The notes: generated from the letters alone by a model not told the origin. A stretch of DNA of 64,000 nucleotides from Dorea sp. D27 (GCF_001185345.1 NZ_KQ236743.1:935954-999953), one strand, 5' to 3'. Shown: positions 52,282-61,272, numbered from the stretch's first letter. Numbers and translations are program-made.

Positions 52282-53582
52282 ATGGGTATTATGAGAAAAA
52301 GGGAGAAAAAAAGCTAGGACTTACGACAAAGATTTTCATAGCGCTGATTGCAGGTGCCATATTCGGCATCCTTCTATGCTACGCAGTACCTGCCAGCTCT
52401 ATAAAAGATGATGTCATTGTAGACGGTGTGCTGCATGTCATCGGCCAGGGATTCATCCGGCTTATGAAGATGCTCGTCGTGCCGCTCGTATTTTGTTCTC
52501 TCGTATGCGGGAGCATGTCGATCGGTGACACGAAAAAACTGGGCACCGTAGGAGTGCGGACGCTCATATTCTATCTCTGTACGACCGCCCTCGCCATAAC
52601 GGTGGCATTGTCTGTAGGTAATATTATCAACCCCGGACGGGGGCTGGACATGTCTAAGATACAGGCCGGCGCAACAGATGTGGGAAGCGCGGAAACGACC
52701 TCCCTTACAGATACGCTGCTAAACATCATTCCCGATAATCCGGTCAGCTCGCTGGCAAGCGGCAGCATGCTTCAGATTATCGTATTCGCACTTATCATCG
52801 GCATCATACTTGCAAAACTGGGAGAGCGGACCGAGACGGTGAGCAATTTCTTCAGCCAGTTCAATGATATCATGATGGAGATGACGATGATGGTTATGAG
52901 CCTTGCGCCAATCGGTGTATTCTGCCTCATCTCCAAGACATTCGCGGGTATCGGGTTCTCAGCCTTCGTGCCGCTCGGCAAATATATGATAGGGGTATTG
53001 ATTGCATTGGCGGTACAGTGTTTTGTCGTTTATCTCGGACTATTGAAACTGTTTACAGGCTTGAATCCGCTGAAGTTCATCAAAAGCTTTTTTCCTGTCA
53101 TGGCTTTTGCATTCTCGACGGCGACATCGAATGCGACAATACCGTTGTCCATCGACACGCTTGCTAAGAAGATGGGAGTATCGAAAAGGATATCTTCATT
53201 TACCATACCGCTCGGCGCCACAATCAATATGGACGGTACGGCAATCATGCAGGGTGTGGCGGTCGTGTTTGCGGCGCAGGCATTCGGCATCCGCCTTGAG
53301 CTGATGGATTATATTACCGTTATCGGGACCGCGACGCTGGCTTCTATCGGGACTGCCGGAGTTCCAAGCGTCGGCCTCGTCACGCTCACGATGGTATTTA
53401 ATTCCGTCGGGCTGCCTGTGGAAGCCATCGGCCTTATCATGGGGATAGACAGGATTCTGGACATGACGAGGACTGCAGTCAACATCACTGGAGACGCGGT
53501 ATGTACTACGATAGTCGCACACCAGAATAAAGCACTGGACAGGGATGTGTTTAATCGGAAAGCATCTGCCAAAAGTGCCTGA
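52254..53582 (+). CDS. Dicarboxylate/amino acid:cation symporter (SDF/DAACS family)
   Basis: This secondary transporter of 420-440 residues imports dicarboxylates or acidic amino acids with sodium or protons. It has the SDF core: MLVVPLVFCSLVCG, AFSTATSNATIPLSI (serine-rich hairpin), GATINMDGTAIMQGVAVVF and DRILDMTRTAVNITGDA. The start is doubtful. The only in-frame start is a GTG at 52254 with a poor ribosome site. A strong AAAGGAGG with an ATG at 52282 opens a frame that matches the expected N-terminus but shifts at an A7 run (52306-52312) and stops after 11 residues. One extra A there would join them. Confidence 0.85.
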   Translation: MEEQRRNRIDGYYEKKGEKKLGLTTKIFIALIAGAIFGILLCYAVPASSIKDDVIVDGVLHVIGQGFIRLMKMLVVPLVFCSLVCGSMSIGDTKKLGTVGVRTLIFYLCTTALAITVALSVGNIINPGRGLDMSKIQAGATDVGSAETTSLTDTLLNIIPDNPVSSLASGSMLQIIVFALIIGIILAKLGERTETVSNFFSQFNDIMMEMTMMVMSLAPIGVFCLISKTFAGIGFSAFVPLGKYMIGVLIALAVQCFVVYLGLLKLFTGLNPLKFIKSFFPVMAFAFSTATSNATIPLSIDTLAKKMGVSKRISSFTIPLGATINMDGTAIMQGVAVVFAAQAFGIRLELMDYITVIGTATLASIGTAGVPSVGLVTLTMVFNSVGLPVEAIGLIMGIDRILDMTRTAVNITGDAVCTTIVAHQNKALDRDVFNRKASAKSA

Positions 53583-53739
53583 TATGACTGCGGAGGATGA
53601 ATCAGATGGCCTGATACGGCGGCCACATGTACATTGAGTTTCCATCACAGATGTGATATCATTCTAAATATACATTACGGACAATAAAGCGAGTGCTTTC
53701 TACATAGCTGCTGGCTTTACGGGAGAGAGGGGCGGTAAG

Positions 53740-56700
53740 ATGAAGCCAGGCGAAGCAGACAGCAGGATGGAACCGGAGCGGCAGACGGATTATTATAATC
53801 GTCTGTTCCAGTCTGTCATGTGTGGAATTGTACAGTATCGGCTGATGGACCATCGGGCAGTTTTTAAAAGTGCCAACAGGGAGGCAATCCGAATCTTCGG
53901 CTATACGCCGGAAGAATTCTGGTCCATCGGGCAATGGGGGGCAGATATCCTTATAGCGGATGAGGACAAGGAGTATATTCTTGAATTGCTTACAAAGCTT
54001 AAGAAGCCGGGAGATAAAATCAGCTTTGAATACCGTCTGCTGAGGAAGGGCGGGATACCTTGCTGGATCATCGGAAGCGCAGAGCGGATTGTCGACATTG
54101 ACGGGGAAGACGTGATTCAGAGCGTCTATATGGATATCGACGAGCGGAAGAAGGCAGAGAAGCGCAACGAGCGCCTGACTGCGCAATTGGAGGCAAGCAA
54201 CGAGATTCTGCATCTGGCGCTGGAACATACGACTACATGTGAAATCTACTATTACCCTGAGACGAAAGAATGTATCGTGCCGGAACGCACCCGTGAAATA
54301 TACCGCTGCCGTGCGCAGTTTGAAGACATGCCCTACAGCTTCGCTCTGGAACATGTGGACGAAACATCCAGGCCGGCATTCTATGAGATGTACGAGCGGA
54401 TCCAAAGCGGCGAGAGCACTGCCTCCTGTGATTTCAAGGGGATTGACGGAGGTTACTGGTGCAGGGAGACGCTGTCGGTCATACAGTTTGACGAAAACCG
54501 GCGTCCCAAGCTCGTTATCGGTATTGTAGAGAATATTACAAAGCAGAAAGAAATGGAAAACGCGCTTGAAGAGGCGCGTTCCCGCGACCGTCTGACAGGC
54601 CTGTACAATAAAGAGAGCGGCATACGTCTAGTGCAGGAATATCTGAGCGGCAAGAGGCCGGAAGAGCATGGAGTCATGATGCTCTTCGACATGGATGACT
54701 TCAAGCAGATCAACAAAGCGGAAGGCGGCATTTTTGCGGATGCTGTCCTGCAGGAAGTGGCCGAGCTGCTGAGGGCGGAGAGCGGGCCGGACGATATCCA
54801 GATACGTCTCGGCGGCGATGAATTCATGGTATTCTTTAAGAATAGCAACAAAGCGGAGGCTACCGTAACCGGGCCCCGCATTGCAGCCCAGGTAAAGAAT
54901 ATACTGGTCAATACCGAGAAGAACATAAACGTGTCGGTCAGCGTCGGCATGTGCAGTACGGAAGTCGTGGATGAATATAATGCCCTTTACCGCTGTGCGG
55001 AAAGTACGCTGAAGTATGTCAAAGAGAACGGCAAGGGAGCTGCCGCCTGCTATCTGGATACGTCCAATGAGCTTGGCGTATTTCTTACGCAGCTCTATAC
55101 CGACAAGCATCTGGTCAATGACATTAAGATGGAGACGTCACGGCCGGACGATGACCTTGTATCTTTTGCACTGGATCTGCTCGGGAAATCAAAGAATCTG
55201 GACGATGCGGTATTCCTTCTTCTGTCCCGAATCGGCAGGACGTATCATTTTGACCGGGTGTCCATCATTGAGGCGGACCGTGCCTATCTCAGCTATCGGT
55301 TTACCTACCAGTGGGCCAGAAATAAAAATGACCTTCAGCTCGGACAGGATTTCTATGCTTCTGATGAAGATTTTGAAATCTGTGCTAATATGTATGATGA
55401 GGACGGGCTGGCAGACCATAACGTAAGAGAAGGCATCTCCCATATCGCTTCCTGCCTCCACGGGGGCATCTGGAATTATGGCGAGTATGTCGGCTCTATG
55501 AGTTTTGAAATAGATGAGGCACATTATGAGTGGACGCAGGAACAGCGCAAGCTTTTGAAGGAGCTGGTCAAGATAGTCCCTTCTTTCATCATGAAATCTA
55601 AGGCAGACGCGGTGAGCCGGGCTAAGACGGACTTCCTCTCGCGGATGAGCCATGAGATACGTACGCCGATGAACGCGATAAGCGGTATGACGACGATAGC
55701 CAAAAGTGTGCTGGATGACCGGGATAAGCTGATGGGCTGTCTGGACAAGATTGAATCTGCCAACGTCTATCTCTTGAGCCTGATTAATGATATCCTGGAC
55801 ATGTCCCGTATAGAGAGCGGAAAGATGGAGCTGAACTACAGCCCCATGAATCTCGTACAGCAGCTGGACAATCTTGAATCTTTATTCCGCGCGCAGGCGG
55901 AAGAAAAGCATCTGGAACTGGTTTTTGAGAACGAGTACAGTGCAGACCGCCTTTTATATGCCGACAGCCTCAGGCTGAACCAGGTGCTTGTCAATATTAT
56001 CGGTAATGCAGTCAAGTTCACGGAGCAGGGAAGCATTACCGTGCGGGTGGAAGTGACAGAGCTGGTGCCGCAGGCCGTGCTGCGTTTCTCGGTCGCCGAT
56101 ACCGGTATCGGAATCGAGCGGGAGGCGATGTCACGTATTTTCAATGCTTTCGAACAGGCAGATGCCGGTACGGCGTCCCGTAATGGAGGAACGGGGCTGG
56201 GTCTTGCGATTTCAAGCCGTCTTGTACAGATGATGGGAGGAACGCTGGAGGCGAGCAGCTCTGTAGGAAAGGGCTCGGAATTTATCTTTACGCTGCACTT
56301 TGATTATGCACATGAGGAAGAAGCGCCGGAACTGCAGAAGGAGGCGGTACCGCCCGTGGACTTCCGTGGGCGCCGTATATTGCTGGCGGAAGACAACGAG
56401 CTCAACAGGGAGATTGCACAGTCGATTCTCGAAATGAACGGGTTTGACGTGACTTGTGCCGCAGATGGACATGAAGCGCTGGACAGGTACTGGGAGAGCG
56501 CTGTCGGAGAGTTTGACGCGATTCTGATGGATATCCGGATGCCGGTCATGGACGGTCTGGAATCTGCCAGACGCATCAGGACCTCGGGCAGGCCGGACGC
56601 CCGTACGGTCGTAATCATAGCACTCACTGCCAATGCATTTGATGAAGATACGAAAAAGTCTATAGCGAGCGGCATGGACGGTCATCTGTCGAAGCCGATC

Positions 56701-56778
56701 CAGGTGGAACAGATGCTGGAAACGCTGGGCAGATGTATGAATAAAGGTGATGCCCGCTCTGGTTTGATATATGACTAA
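53740..56778 (+). CDS. Hybrid sensor histidine kinase with internal GGDEF domain
   Basis: This 1012-residue soluble signalling protein has, in order: PAS (about 20-140), a second PAS-like sensor (about 155-275), a GGDEF diguanylate cyclase domain with an intact RLGGDEF motif (358-362) and FDMDDFKQIN, a GAF-like region (about 470-610), HisKA with the phospho-accepting His638 (FLSRMSHEIRTPMNA), an HATPase (NAVKFTEQG, GGTGLGLAIS) and a C-terminal receiver with Asp931 (ILMDIRMPVMDG). No membrane helix is seen. A GGDEF domain placed before the kinase is unusual. It may make cyclic di-GMP or merely sense GTP. No partner regulator adjoins. Confidence 0.9.
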   Translation: MKPGEADSRMEPERQTDYYNRLFQSVMCGIVQYRLMDHRAVFKSANREAIRIFGYTPEEFWSIGQWGADILIADEDKEYILELLTKLKKPGDKISFEYRLLRKGGIPCWIIGSAERIVDIDGEDVIQSVYMDIDERKKAEKRNERLTAQLEASNEILHLALEHTTTCEIYYYPETKECIVPERTREIYRCRAQFEDMPYSFALEHVDETSRPAFYEMYERIQSGESTASCDFKGIDGGYWCRETLSVIQFDENRRPKLVIGIVENITKQKEMENALEEARSRDRLTGLYNKESGIRLVQEYLSGKRPEEHGVMMLFDMDDFKQINKAEGGIFADAVLQEVAELLRAESGPDDIQIRLGGDEFMVFFKNSNKAEATVTGPRIAAQVKNILVNTEKNINVSVSVGMCSTEVVDEYNALYRCAESTLKYVKENGKGAAACYLDTSNELGVFLTQLYTDKHLVNDIKMETSRPDDDLVSFALDLLGKSKNLDDAVFLLLSRIGRTYHFDRVSIIEADRAYLSYRFTYQWARNKNDLQLGQDFYASDEDFEICANMYDEDGLADHNVREGISHIASCLHGGIWNYGEYVGSMSFEIDEAHYEWTQEQRKLLKELVKIVPSFIMKSKADAVSRAKTDFLSRMSHEIRTPMNAISGMTTIAKSVLDDRDKLMGCLDKIESANVYLLSLINDILDMSRIESGKMELNYSPMNLVQQLDNLESLFRAQAEEKHLELVFENEYSADRLLYADSLRLNQVLVNIIGNAVKFTEQGSITVRVEVTELVPQAVLRFSVADTGIGIEREAMSRIFNAFEQADAGTASRNGGTGLGLAISSRLVQMMGGTLEASSSVGKGSEFIFTLHFDYAHEEEAPELQKEAVPPVDFRGRRILLAEDNELNREIAQSILEMNGFDVTCAADGHEALDRYWESAVGEFDAILMDIRMPVMDGLESARRIRTSGRPDARTVVIIALTANAFDEDTKKSIASGMDGHLSKPIQVEQMLETLGRCMNKGDARSGLIYD

Positions 56779-56816
56779 TACATAGTAATGCTACTGACTA
56801 AATTTAAGGAGATACC

Positions 56817-58682
56817 ATGAGGAAATTAGCGTTAAGTGATGAAATATTACTAAAAATAGAGAAGCCTGCCCGCTATATCGGGAACGAGGTCAACTCGGTG
56901 ATGAAAGACAGCAGCGAGGTGGAAATACGTTTTGCCATGTGTTTTCCGGACGTGTACGAAATCGGAATGTCCCATCTCGGTATACAGATATTATATGATA
57001 TGTTCAACCGGAGGGAGGATGTCTGGTGTGAGCGCGTGTATTCACCGTGGACAGACCTGGACCGCATCATGCGAAGCGAGGGAATTCCTCTGTTCGCGCT
57101 GGAGTCCCAGGACAATATCAAAGAGTTTGACTTTCTTGGAATAACGATACAGTATGAGATGTGCTACACGAATATCCTACAGATTCTTGAGCTGAGCGGG
57201 ATGGCACTTAAAGCAGAGGAAAGAGGGGAAGACTCGCCGGTTGTTATTGGCGGGGGGCCATGTACGTACAATCCTGAGCCGCTGGCGCCGTTTTTCGATA
57301 TGTTCTATATGGGAGAGGGAGAGACGGTATATGACGAACTATTGGATGTATACAAAGAAATAAAAAGAAGAGGCGGGGCCAAAAAGGAATTTCTTGAGGC
57401 TGCCGCCCATATAGAGGGGATATATGTGCCCTCTTTTTATGATGTCAGCTACAAAGACGATGGGACAATCGCGTCTTTCGTGCCAAATAACGTACATGCC
57501 AAGGAGAAGATCAAGAAACAGGTCGCCATGGATGTGACGGTAATTCCCTATCCTGAGGCACCGGTCGTACCGTTTATCAAAGCGACCCAGGATCGTGTCG
57601 TCCTGGAGATTCAGCGTGGCTGCATCCGGGGATGCCGGTTCTGCCAGGCGGGTATGCTTTATCGTCCTACGAGAGAACGTGAGGTGGATGTACTCAAGGA
57701 GTACGCCTATAAGATGCTCAAAAGCACCGGACATGAAGAGATATCCCTGAGCTCCCTGAGTTCCAGCGACTACAGCTGCCTTCAGGAGCTGGTGACATTT
57801 CTCATAGATGAGTTCAAAGGGAAGGGGATCAATATATCCCTGCCGTCTCTCCGTATCGATGCGTTCTCTCTGGATGTTATGAGCAAAGTGCAGGATATAC
57901 GCAAAAGCAGTCTTACTTTTGCACCGGAGGCGGGATCTCAGCGTATGCGGGATGTCATCAACAAGGGGCTTACGGAGGAGGAGATCCTTAACGGGGCCGG
58001 AGAGGCCTTCGAGGGCGGCTGGAGCAAGGTGAAGCTTTATTTTATGCTTGGACTTCCCACTGAGACAGAAGAAGATAGGAAAGAAATCGCGGTGCTGGCG
58101 GATAAGGTGGCGAGAAGATATTATGAGATTCCAAAAGAAGAACGCAATGGAAAATGCCAGATTACGGCAAGCACTTCTTTCTTTATACCAAAACCATTTA
58201 CTCCGTTCCAATGGGCAAAGATGTATACGAATGACGAATACATCTCCAGGGCGGCGACAGTGAAGCATGCCTTCAACGAGCAGCTGAACCGCAAAAGCCT
58301 CCGCTATCACTGGCACGATGCGGAAGTCACCGTGCTCGAAGGGGTATTTGCCAGAGGAGACCGCAGAACCGCTGCTGTTATCGAGGAGGCATACCGGCTC
58401 GGCTGTCTGTATGATTCCTGGAGCGAGCATTTTGACAATGAGAAGTGGATGCAGGCATTTGAAAATACTTGTGTCGACATAGCGTTTTACAATCAAAGGG
58501 AGCGTTCCTTGGAGGAAGTGTTCCCGTGGGATTTTATTGATATCGGCGTTACAAAAGATTTTCTCGTGCGGGAGTGGAAACGGGCCATGGATGGGGAAGT
58601 GACCCCAAACTGCCGCCAGAAATGTTCCGGCTGCGGCGCGGCAAGATGGGGAGGAGGTGTCTGTATTGAAGGCAAGAATTAA
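56817..58682 (+). CDS. TIGR03960 family B12-binding radical SAM protein
   Basis: This 621-residue protein has an N-terminal B12-binding-like domain (FAMCFPDVYEIGMSHLGIQIL), the radical SAM motif CIRGCRFC, and LSSLSSSDYSCLQELV. It continues to a CxxC-type C-terminus (CRQKCSGCGAARWGGGVC). TIGR03960 proteins nearly always precede a TIGR03936 (DUF2344) partner, as here with a 17-base overlap. The substrate is not established; a link with RNA modification or RNase G has been suggested by neighbourhood. Confidence 0.94.
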   Translation: MRKLALSDEILLKIEKPARYIGNEVNSVMKDSSEVEIRFAMCFPDVYEIGMSHLGIQILYDMFNRREDVWCERVYSPWTDLDRIMRSEGIPLFALESQDNIKEFDFLGITIQYEMCYTNILQILELSGMALKAEERGEDSPVVIGGGPCTYNPEPLAPFFDMFYMGEGETVYDELLDVYKEIKRRGGAKKEFLEAAAHIEGIYVPSFYDVSYKDDGTIASFVPNNVHAKEKIKKQVAMDVTVIPYPEAPVVPFIKATQDRVVLEIQRGCIRGCRFCQAGMLYRPTREREVDVLKEYAYKMLKSTGHEEISLSSLSSSDYSCLQELVTFLIDEFKGKGINISLPSLRIDAFSLDVMSKVQDIRKSSLTFAPEAGSQRMRDVINKGLTEEEILNGAGEAFEGGWSKVKLYFMLGLPTETEEDRKEIAVLADKVARRYYEIPKEERNGKCQITASTSFFIPKPFTPFQWAKMYTNDEYISRAATVKHAFNEQLNRKSLRYHWHDAEVTVLEGVFARGDRRTAAVIEEAYRLGCLYDSWSEHFDNEKWMQAFENTCVDIAFYNQRERSLEEVFPWDFIDIGVTKDFLVREWKRAMDGEVTPNCRQKCSGCGAARWGGGVCIEGKN

Positions 58683-59373
58683 ATTCCGTAAAACAGGTGT
58701 GATGAAGTTTATCGGTCATCTGGATGTAATGCGGTATTTCCAGAAAGCGATGAGGCGTGCCGACATCCCCATTGCCTTTACATCAGGCTATAGTCCGCAT
58801 ATGATCATGTCGTTTGCACAGCCTCTCGGAATCGGGATTACAAGCGATGCAGAGTATCTCGATATCGAACTGGCAGAGCCGGTCACGTCGGCAGATGCTG
58901 TAGGGCGGCTTAATTCAGTGATGGTAGAAGGAATAGAAGTCGTAAGCCTCGTAAAGATAGCAGATGACAGGAAAAGCAGCGGCATGACCATCGTCGCTGC
59001 GGCCGGCTATGAAGTGACATTCCCTGAAACATTCCAGACATCGGAAGAAGTAATAAGAATACCCGAATCATGGAAAGAGCAGGCCGAATCCTTCATGAAT
59101 CAGGAACAGATAGTCGTGTGGAAGAAGACGAAGCGCAGCGAGAAAGAAGTAGACATAAAACCGATGATTTACGATTTTACAGTGAACGAAGACAGCATAT
59201 ATCTGCTGCTCGCCACTGGAAGCGAACAGAACCTCAAGCCGGACCTGGTGATGGAGACATATGTCAGATACATGGGGATGGATATAAAAAAGATACCTGT
59301 ACATTACCATAGGTTGGAAGTATATGCCAGAAAAGACGGTAATCTGGTACCACTTGAGAAGCTGGAAATTTGA
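58666..59373 (+). CDS. TIGR03936 family radical SAM-associated protein (DUF2344)
   Basis: This 235-residue protein shows the family pattern KFRKTGVMKFIGHLDVMRYFQKAMRRADIP and GYSPHMIMSFAQPLGIGITS, and is the partner of the TIGR03960 protein. The TTG at 58666 follows GGGGAGGAGG with 8 bases of spacing; a GTG at 58657 overlaps that site and is less likely. Its TGA stop lies in the left arm of a REP palindrome. In many Firmicutes ribonuclease G and rplU-rpmA follow; here the RAYT unit comes next. Confidence 0.9.
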   Translation: MKARIKFRKTGVMKFIGHLDVMRYFQKAMRRADIPIAFTSGYSPHMIMSFAQPLGIGITSDAEYLDIELAEPVTSADAVGRLNSVMVEGIEVVSLVKIADDRKSSGMTIVAAAGYEVTFPETFQTSEEVIRIPESWKEQAESFMNQEQIVVWKKTKRSEKEVDIKPMIYDFTVNEDSIYLLLATGSEQNLKPDLVMETYVRYMGMDIKKIPVHYHRLEVYARKDGNLVPLEKLEI

Positions 59374-59418
59374 AAGGGGTCAGACCCCTGTGTACACAGG
59401 GGTCTGACCCCTTTCAAA
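59369..59418. repeat. REP palindrome 1 (50 bp, perfect)
   Basis: The 25-base arm TTTGAAAGGGGTCAGACCCC with TGTGT is followed by its exact complement. Each half contains the near-palindromic 13-mer GGGGTC(A/T)GACCCC. The TGA stops of both convergent genes (59371-59373 and 59414-59416 on the other strand) lie inside the arms, so it can also serve as a bidirectional terminator. Confidence 0.92.
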
Positions 59419-60157
59419 ATTTAACATATCGTCCGACTTCTGCTTTTGAAACATCCAAATTGTCTGACGCATATTTTATAAATTCTTTCTTCAGTTCAGA
59501 CGACCAGAAAATTGCATCTTCAGAAGGCAAATTCTTTCCTGCAAGAAAATATTTAGAACATTTCTCAATGAGAAGCTTTTTTCTTTCATACACTTCTTCT
59601 GGCGTATCAATATATATGAATCGGTCATGTTTGTTATGAAATTGCTGGAAGTCAATCGTGTTCGGAAAATGTTGGACATAAATGCGGAAAGCTTTAGGAT
59701 GAATGAGAAATCTTGATTTTTTTACATATTCTCTCATGCTACTGAATTTATACATTACGGGAGAGGGCACAAGACATGCTTGCATAGGATTGTTATGGAT
59801 ATAGCGCATGCAGCACCAGAAATATTTTTCGTTTTGTATAGCTTCGCTGTGAAAACGCCCCTGGAATACATGGCCGCTTTTATTATATTTGGAGTTATAA
59901 TACACTGCATATGTAGTGGAAAGCTGCTGGATAAAGGCTGACAGTTCAGTAAAGGGAATTTTGAGAAGCAGATGAAAATGATTAGACATAATGCAATAGG
60001 AATAGAGTTCAGCAGGATACTGTAGACATGACTTTTGTAAGATACGCAAGAACTTTTTTTTGTCATTTTCCAAGTTGAAAATGTTGTTTTTATTTATGCC
60101 GCGGTTCGTGATGTGATACATGTCCGTAGAACTGCGCATTCTTGGTTTTCTCGGCAT
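59414..60157 (-). CDS. REP-associated tyrosine transposase (RAYT, Y1/HUH)
   Basis: This 247-residue HUH single-strand transposase resembles TnpA_REP, which moves REP palindromes. MYHITNRGINKNNIF is the first strand motif, HFH at residues 60-62 (CIMSNHFHLLLKI) the HUH metal site, and Y119 in RYIHNNPMQA the likely nucleophile. GHVFQGRFHS is also typical. The C-terminal end (KEFIKYASDNLDVSKAEVGRYVKF) looks like the beginning of a DnaA-type helix-turn-helix that is cut short inside the REP. GAAAGGAGG precedes the ATG. REPs flank it on both sides. Confidence 0.93.
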   Translation of the reverse strand: MPRKPRMRSSTDMYHITNRGINKNNIFNLENDKKKFLRILQKSCLQYPAELYSYCIMSNHFHLLLKIPFTELSAFIQQLSTTYAVYYNSKYNKSGHVFQGRFHSEAIQNEKYFWCCMRYIHNNPMQACLVPSPVMYKFSSMREYVKKSRFLIHPKAFRIYVQHFPNTIDFQQFHNKHDRFIYIDTPEEVYERKKLLIEKCSKYFLAGKNLPSEDAIFWSSELKKEFIKYASDNLDVSKAEVGRYVKF

Positions 60158-60174
60158 AGTTACCTCCTTTCTTG

Positions 60175-60203
60175 TTGTGCAAACATGATATCACAGTTAT
60201 AAT
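60175..60203 (+). promoter_or_regulatory. Promoter for the SPL-like radical SAM gene
   Basis: TTGTGC, a 17-base spacer and a perfect TATAAT lie between the RAYT start and REP 2. The resulting transcript would carry REP 2 in its leader. Confidence 0.55.
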
Positions 60204-60235
60204 GAAAAGACCAGAAGAAATCAGAAAAAGGAGAG

Positions 60236-60292
60236 AATTTTCATAGGGGTCTGACCCCTGTGATATGAAGGGGTCTGACCCCTATGAAAATT
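60236..60292. repeat. REP palindrome 2 (57 bp) between ribosome site and start codon
   Basis: Arms AATTTTCATAGGGGTCTGAC and the rest of the 13-mer pair with the complementary right arm with a single mismatch at the centre of the 13-mer. It separates the Shine-Dalgarno AAAGGAGAG (60227-60235) from the ATG at 60293. Removing all but AATT would leave the normal 6-base spacing. Confidence 0.9.
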
Positions 60293-61192
60293 ATGGAGTA
60301 TATACCGGCAAAAACAATTGTGACGCGCATGAAAAAGCCTGGGGAATGGTTTGGTGCGGATTATAATATGAATATCTATAAAGGTTGCTGCCATGGTTGT
60401 ATTTATTGTGACAGCCGATCGGACTGCTATGGCATCGACAGGTTTGATGTGGTCCGTGCGAAGGAAAACGCGCTGCAGATTATCAGGGATGATTTGAGGC
60501 GGAAGACAAAAAAGGGCGTCATAGCCACCGGTGCTATGAGTGACCCGTACAATCCGTACGAAAAGGAACTGCTGCTGACCCGTCATGCACTTGAATTATG
60601 TGATGCATTTGAATTTGGCGTTACGATTGCAACGAAAAGCACGATGCTAGTAAGGGATATCGATATACTCGAGAGCATAAAGGAACATTCCCCAGTATTG
60701 TGTAAAGTTACAATTACTACAGCTGATGACAGCCTTTCTTCAAAAATAGAACCAGGGGCGCCGGTTTCTTCGCACCGATTTGAACTACTTCATGATTTGG
60801 CAAAACGAGGAATACCAGCAGGAATTCTGCTCATGCCGGTTCTTCCTTTTCTGGAAGATACGATAGACAATATACGGCTGATTGTACAGAAAGCCGCGCA
60901 AAGCGGGGCCCATTTTATTTATCCCGCTTTCGGAGTAACGTTGCGAAACAATCAGCGACAGTGGTATCTCCAAAAGCTTGAACAGTTATTTCCAGATCGG
61001 CAGCTTATAGAAAAATATAATAGACAGTATGGCACGTATTACGAGTGCAGGAGTCCCAGAGCAGGGAGGCTTTGGGATTGCTTTAAAAAGGAATGCGAGG
61101 AAAATGGGATATTATATCATATGAAAGATATTATACACGACTACAAAGCCCCCTATCGGTGTGAGCAGTTAAGTTTATTTGATGATATATAA
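60293..61192 (+). CDS. SPL-like radical SAM protein (Rv2578c/SplB-type)
   Basis: This 299-residue radical SAM enzyme starts MEYIPAKTIVTRMKKPGEWFG and has the cluster motif GCCHGCIYCDSRSDCYG (CxxxCxxC), then GTVATG-like VIATGAMSDPYNPYEKE. Members of this group resemble spore photoproduct lyase, but true SPL motifs are incomplete, so the substrate is unknown. The ATG at 60293 is preferred by homology. An ATG at 60284 inside the REP would add three residues and could use the GAAGGGG of the REP as a ribosome site. Confidence 0.88.
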   Translation: MEYIPAKTIVTRMKKPGEWFGADYNMNIYKGCCHGCIYCDSRSDCYGIDRFDVVRAKENALQIIRDDLRRKTKKGVIATGAMSDPYNPYEKELLLTRHALELCDAFEFGVTIATKSTMLVRDIDILESIKEHSPVLCKVTITTADDSLSSKIEPGAPVSSHRFELLHDLAKRGIPAGILLMPVLPFLEDTIDNIRLIVQKAAQSGAHFIYPAFGVTLRNNQRQWYLQKLEQLFPDRQLIEKYNRQYGTYYECRSPRAGRLWDCFKKECEENGILYHMKDIIHDYKAPYRCEQLSLFDDI

Positions 61193-61222
61193 TTTGATAA
61201 AAAGTCAGAAAATAAAAGGAAT

Positions 61223-61272
61223 TTTGAAAGGGGTCAGACCCCTATGCATATAGGGGTCTGACCCCTTTCAAA
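61223..61272. repeat. REP palindrome 3 (50 bp)
   Basis: TTTGAAAGGGGTCAGACCCC with TA pairs perfectly with its right arm across a 6-base loop (TGCATA). The last three bases of the right arm are the AAA of the AAAGGAGG ribosome site of the next gene, so the hairpin abuts that site. Confidence 0.92.

Noticed and set aside
60293-61192. True spore photoproduct lyase
   Set aside because: The cluster motif fits the SPL-like superfamily, but the hallmark SplB sequence pattern is not clearly present, so only the broader family is named.
59369-61272. CRISPR array made of the GGGGTCAGACCCC repeats
   Set aside because: Only three palindromes occur, with irregular spacing (from about 0.8 to 1 kb) and genes between them. 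They are REPs.
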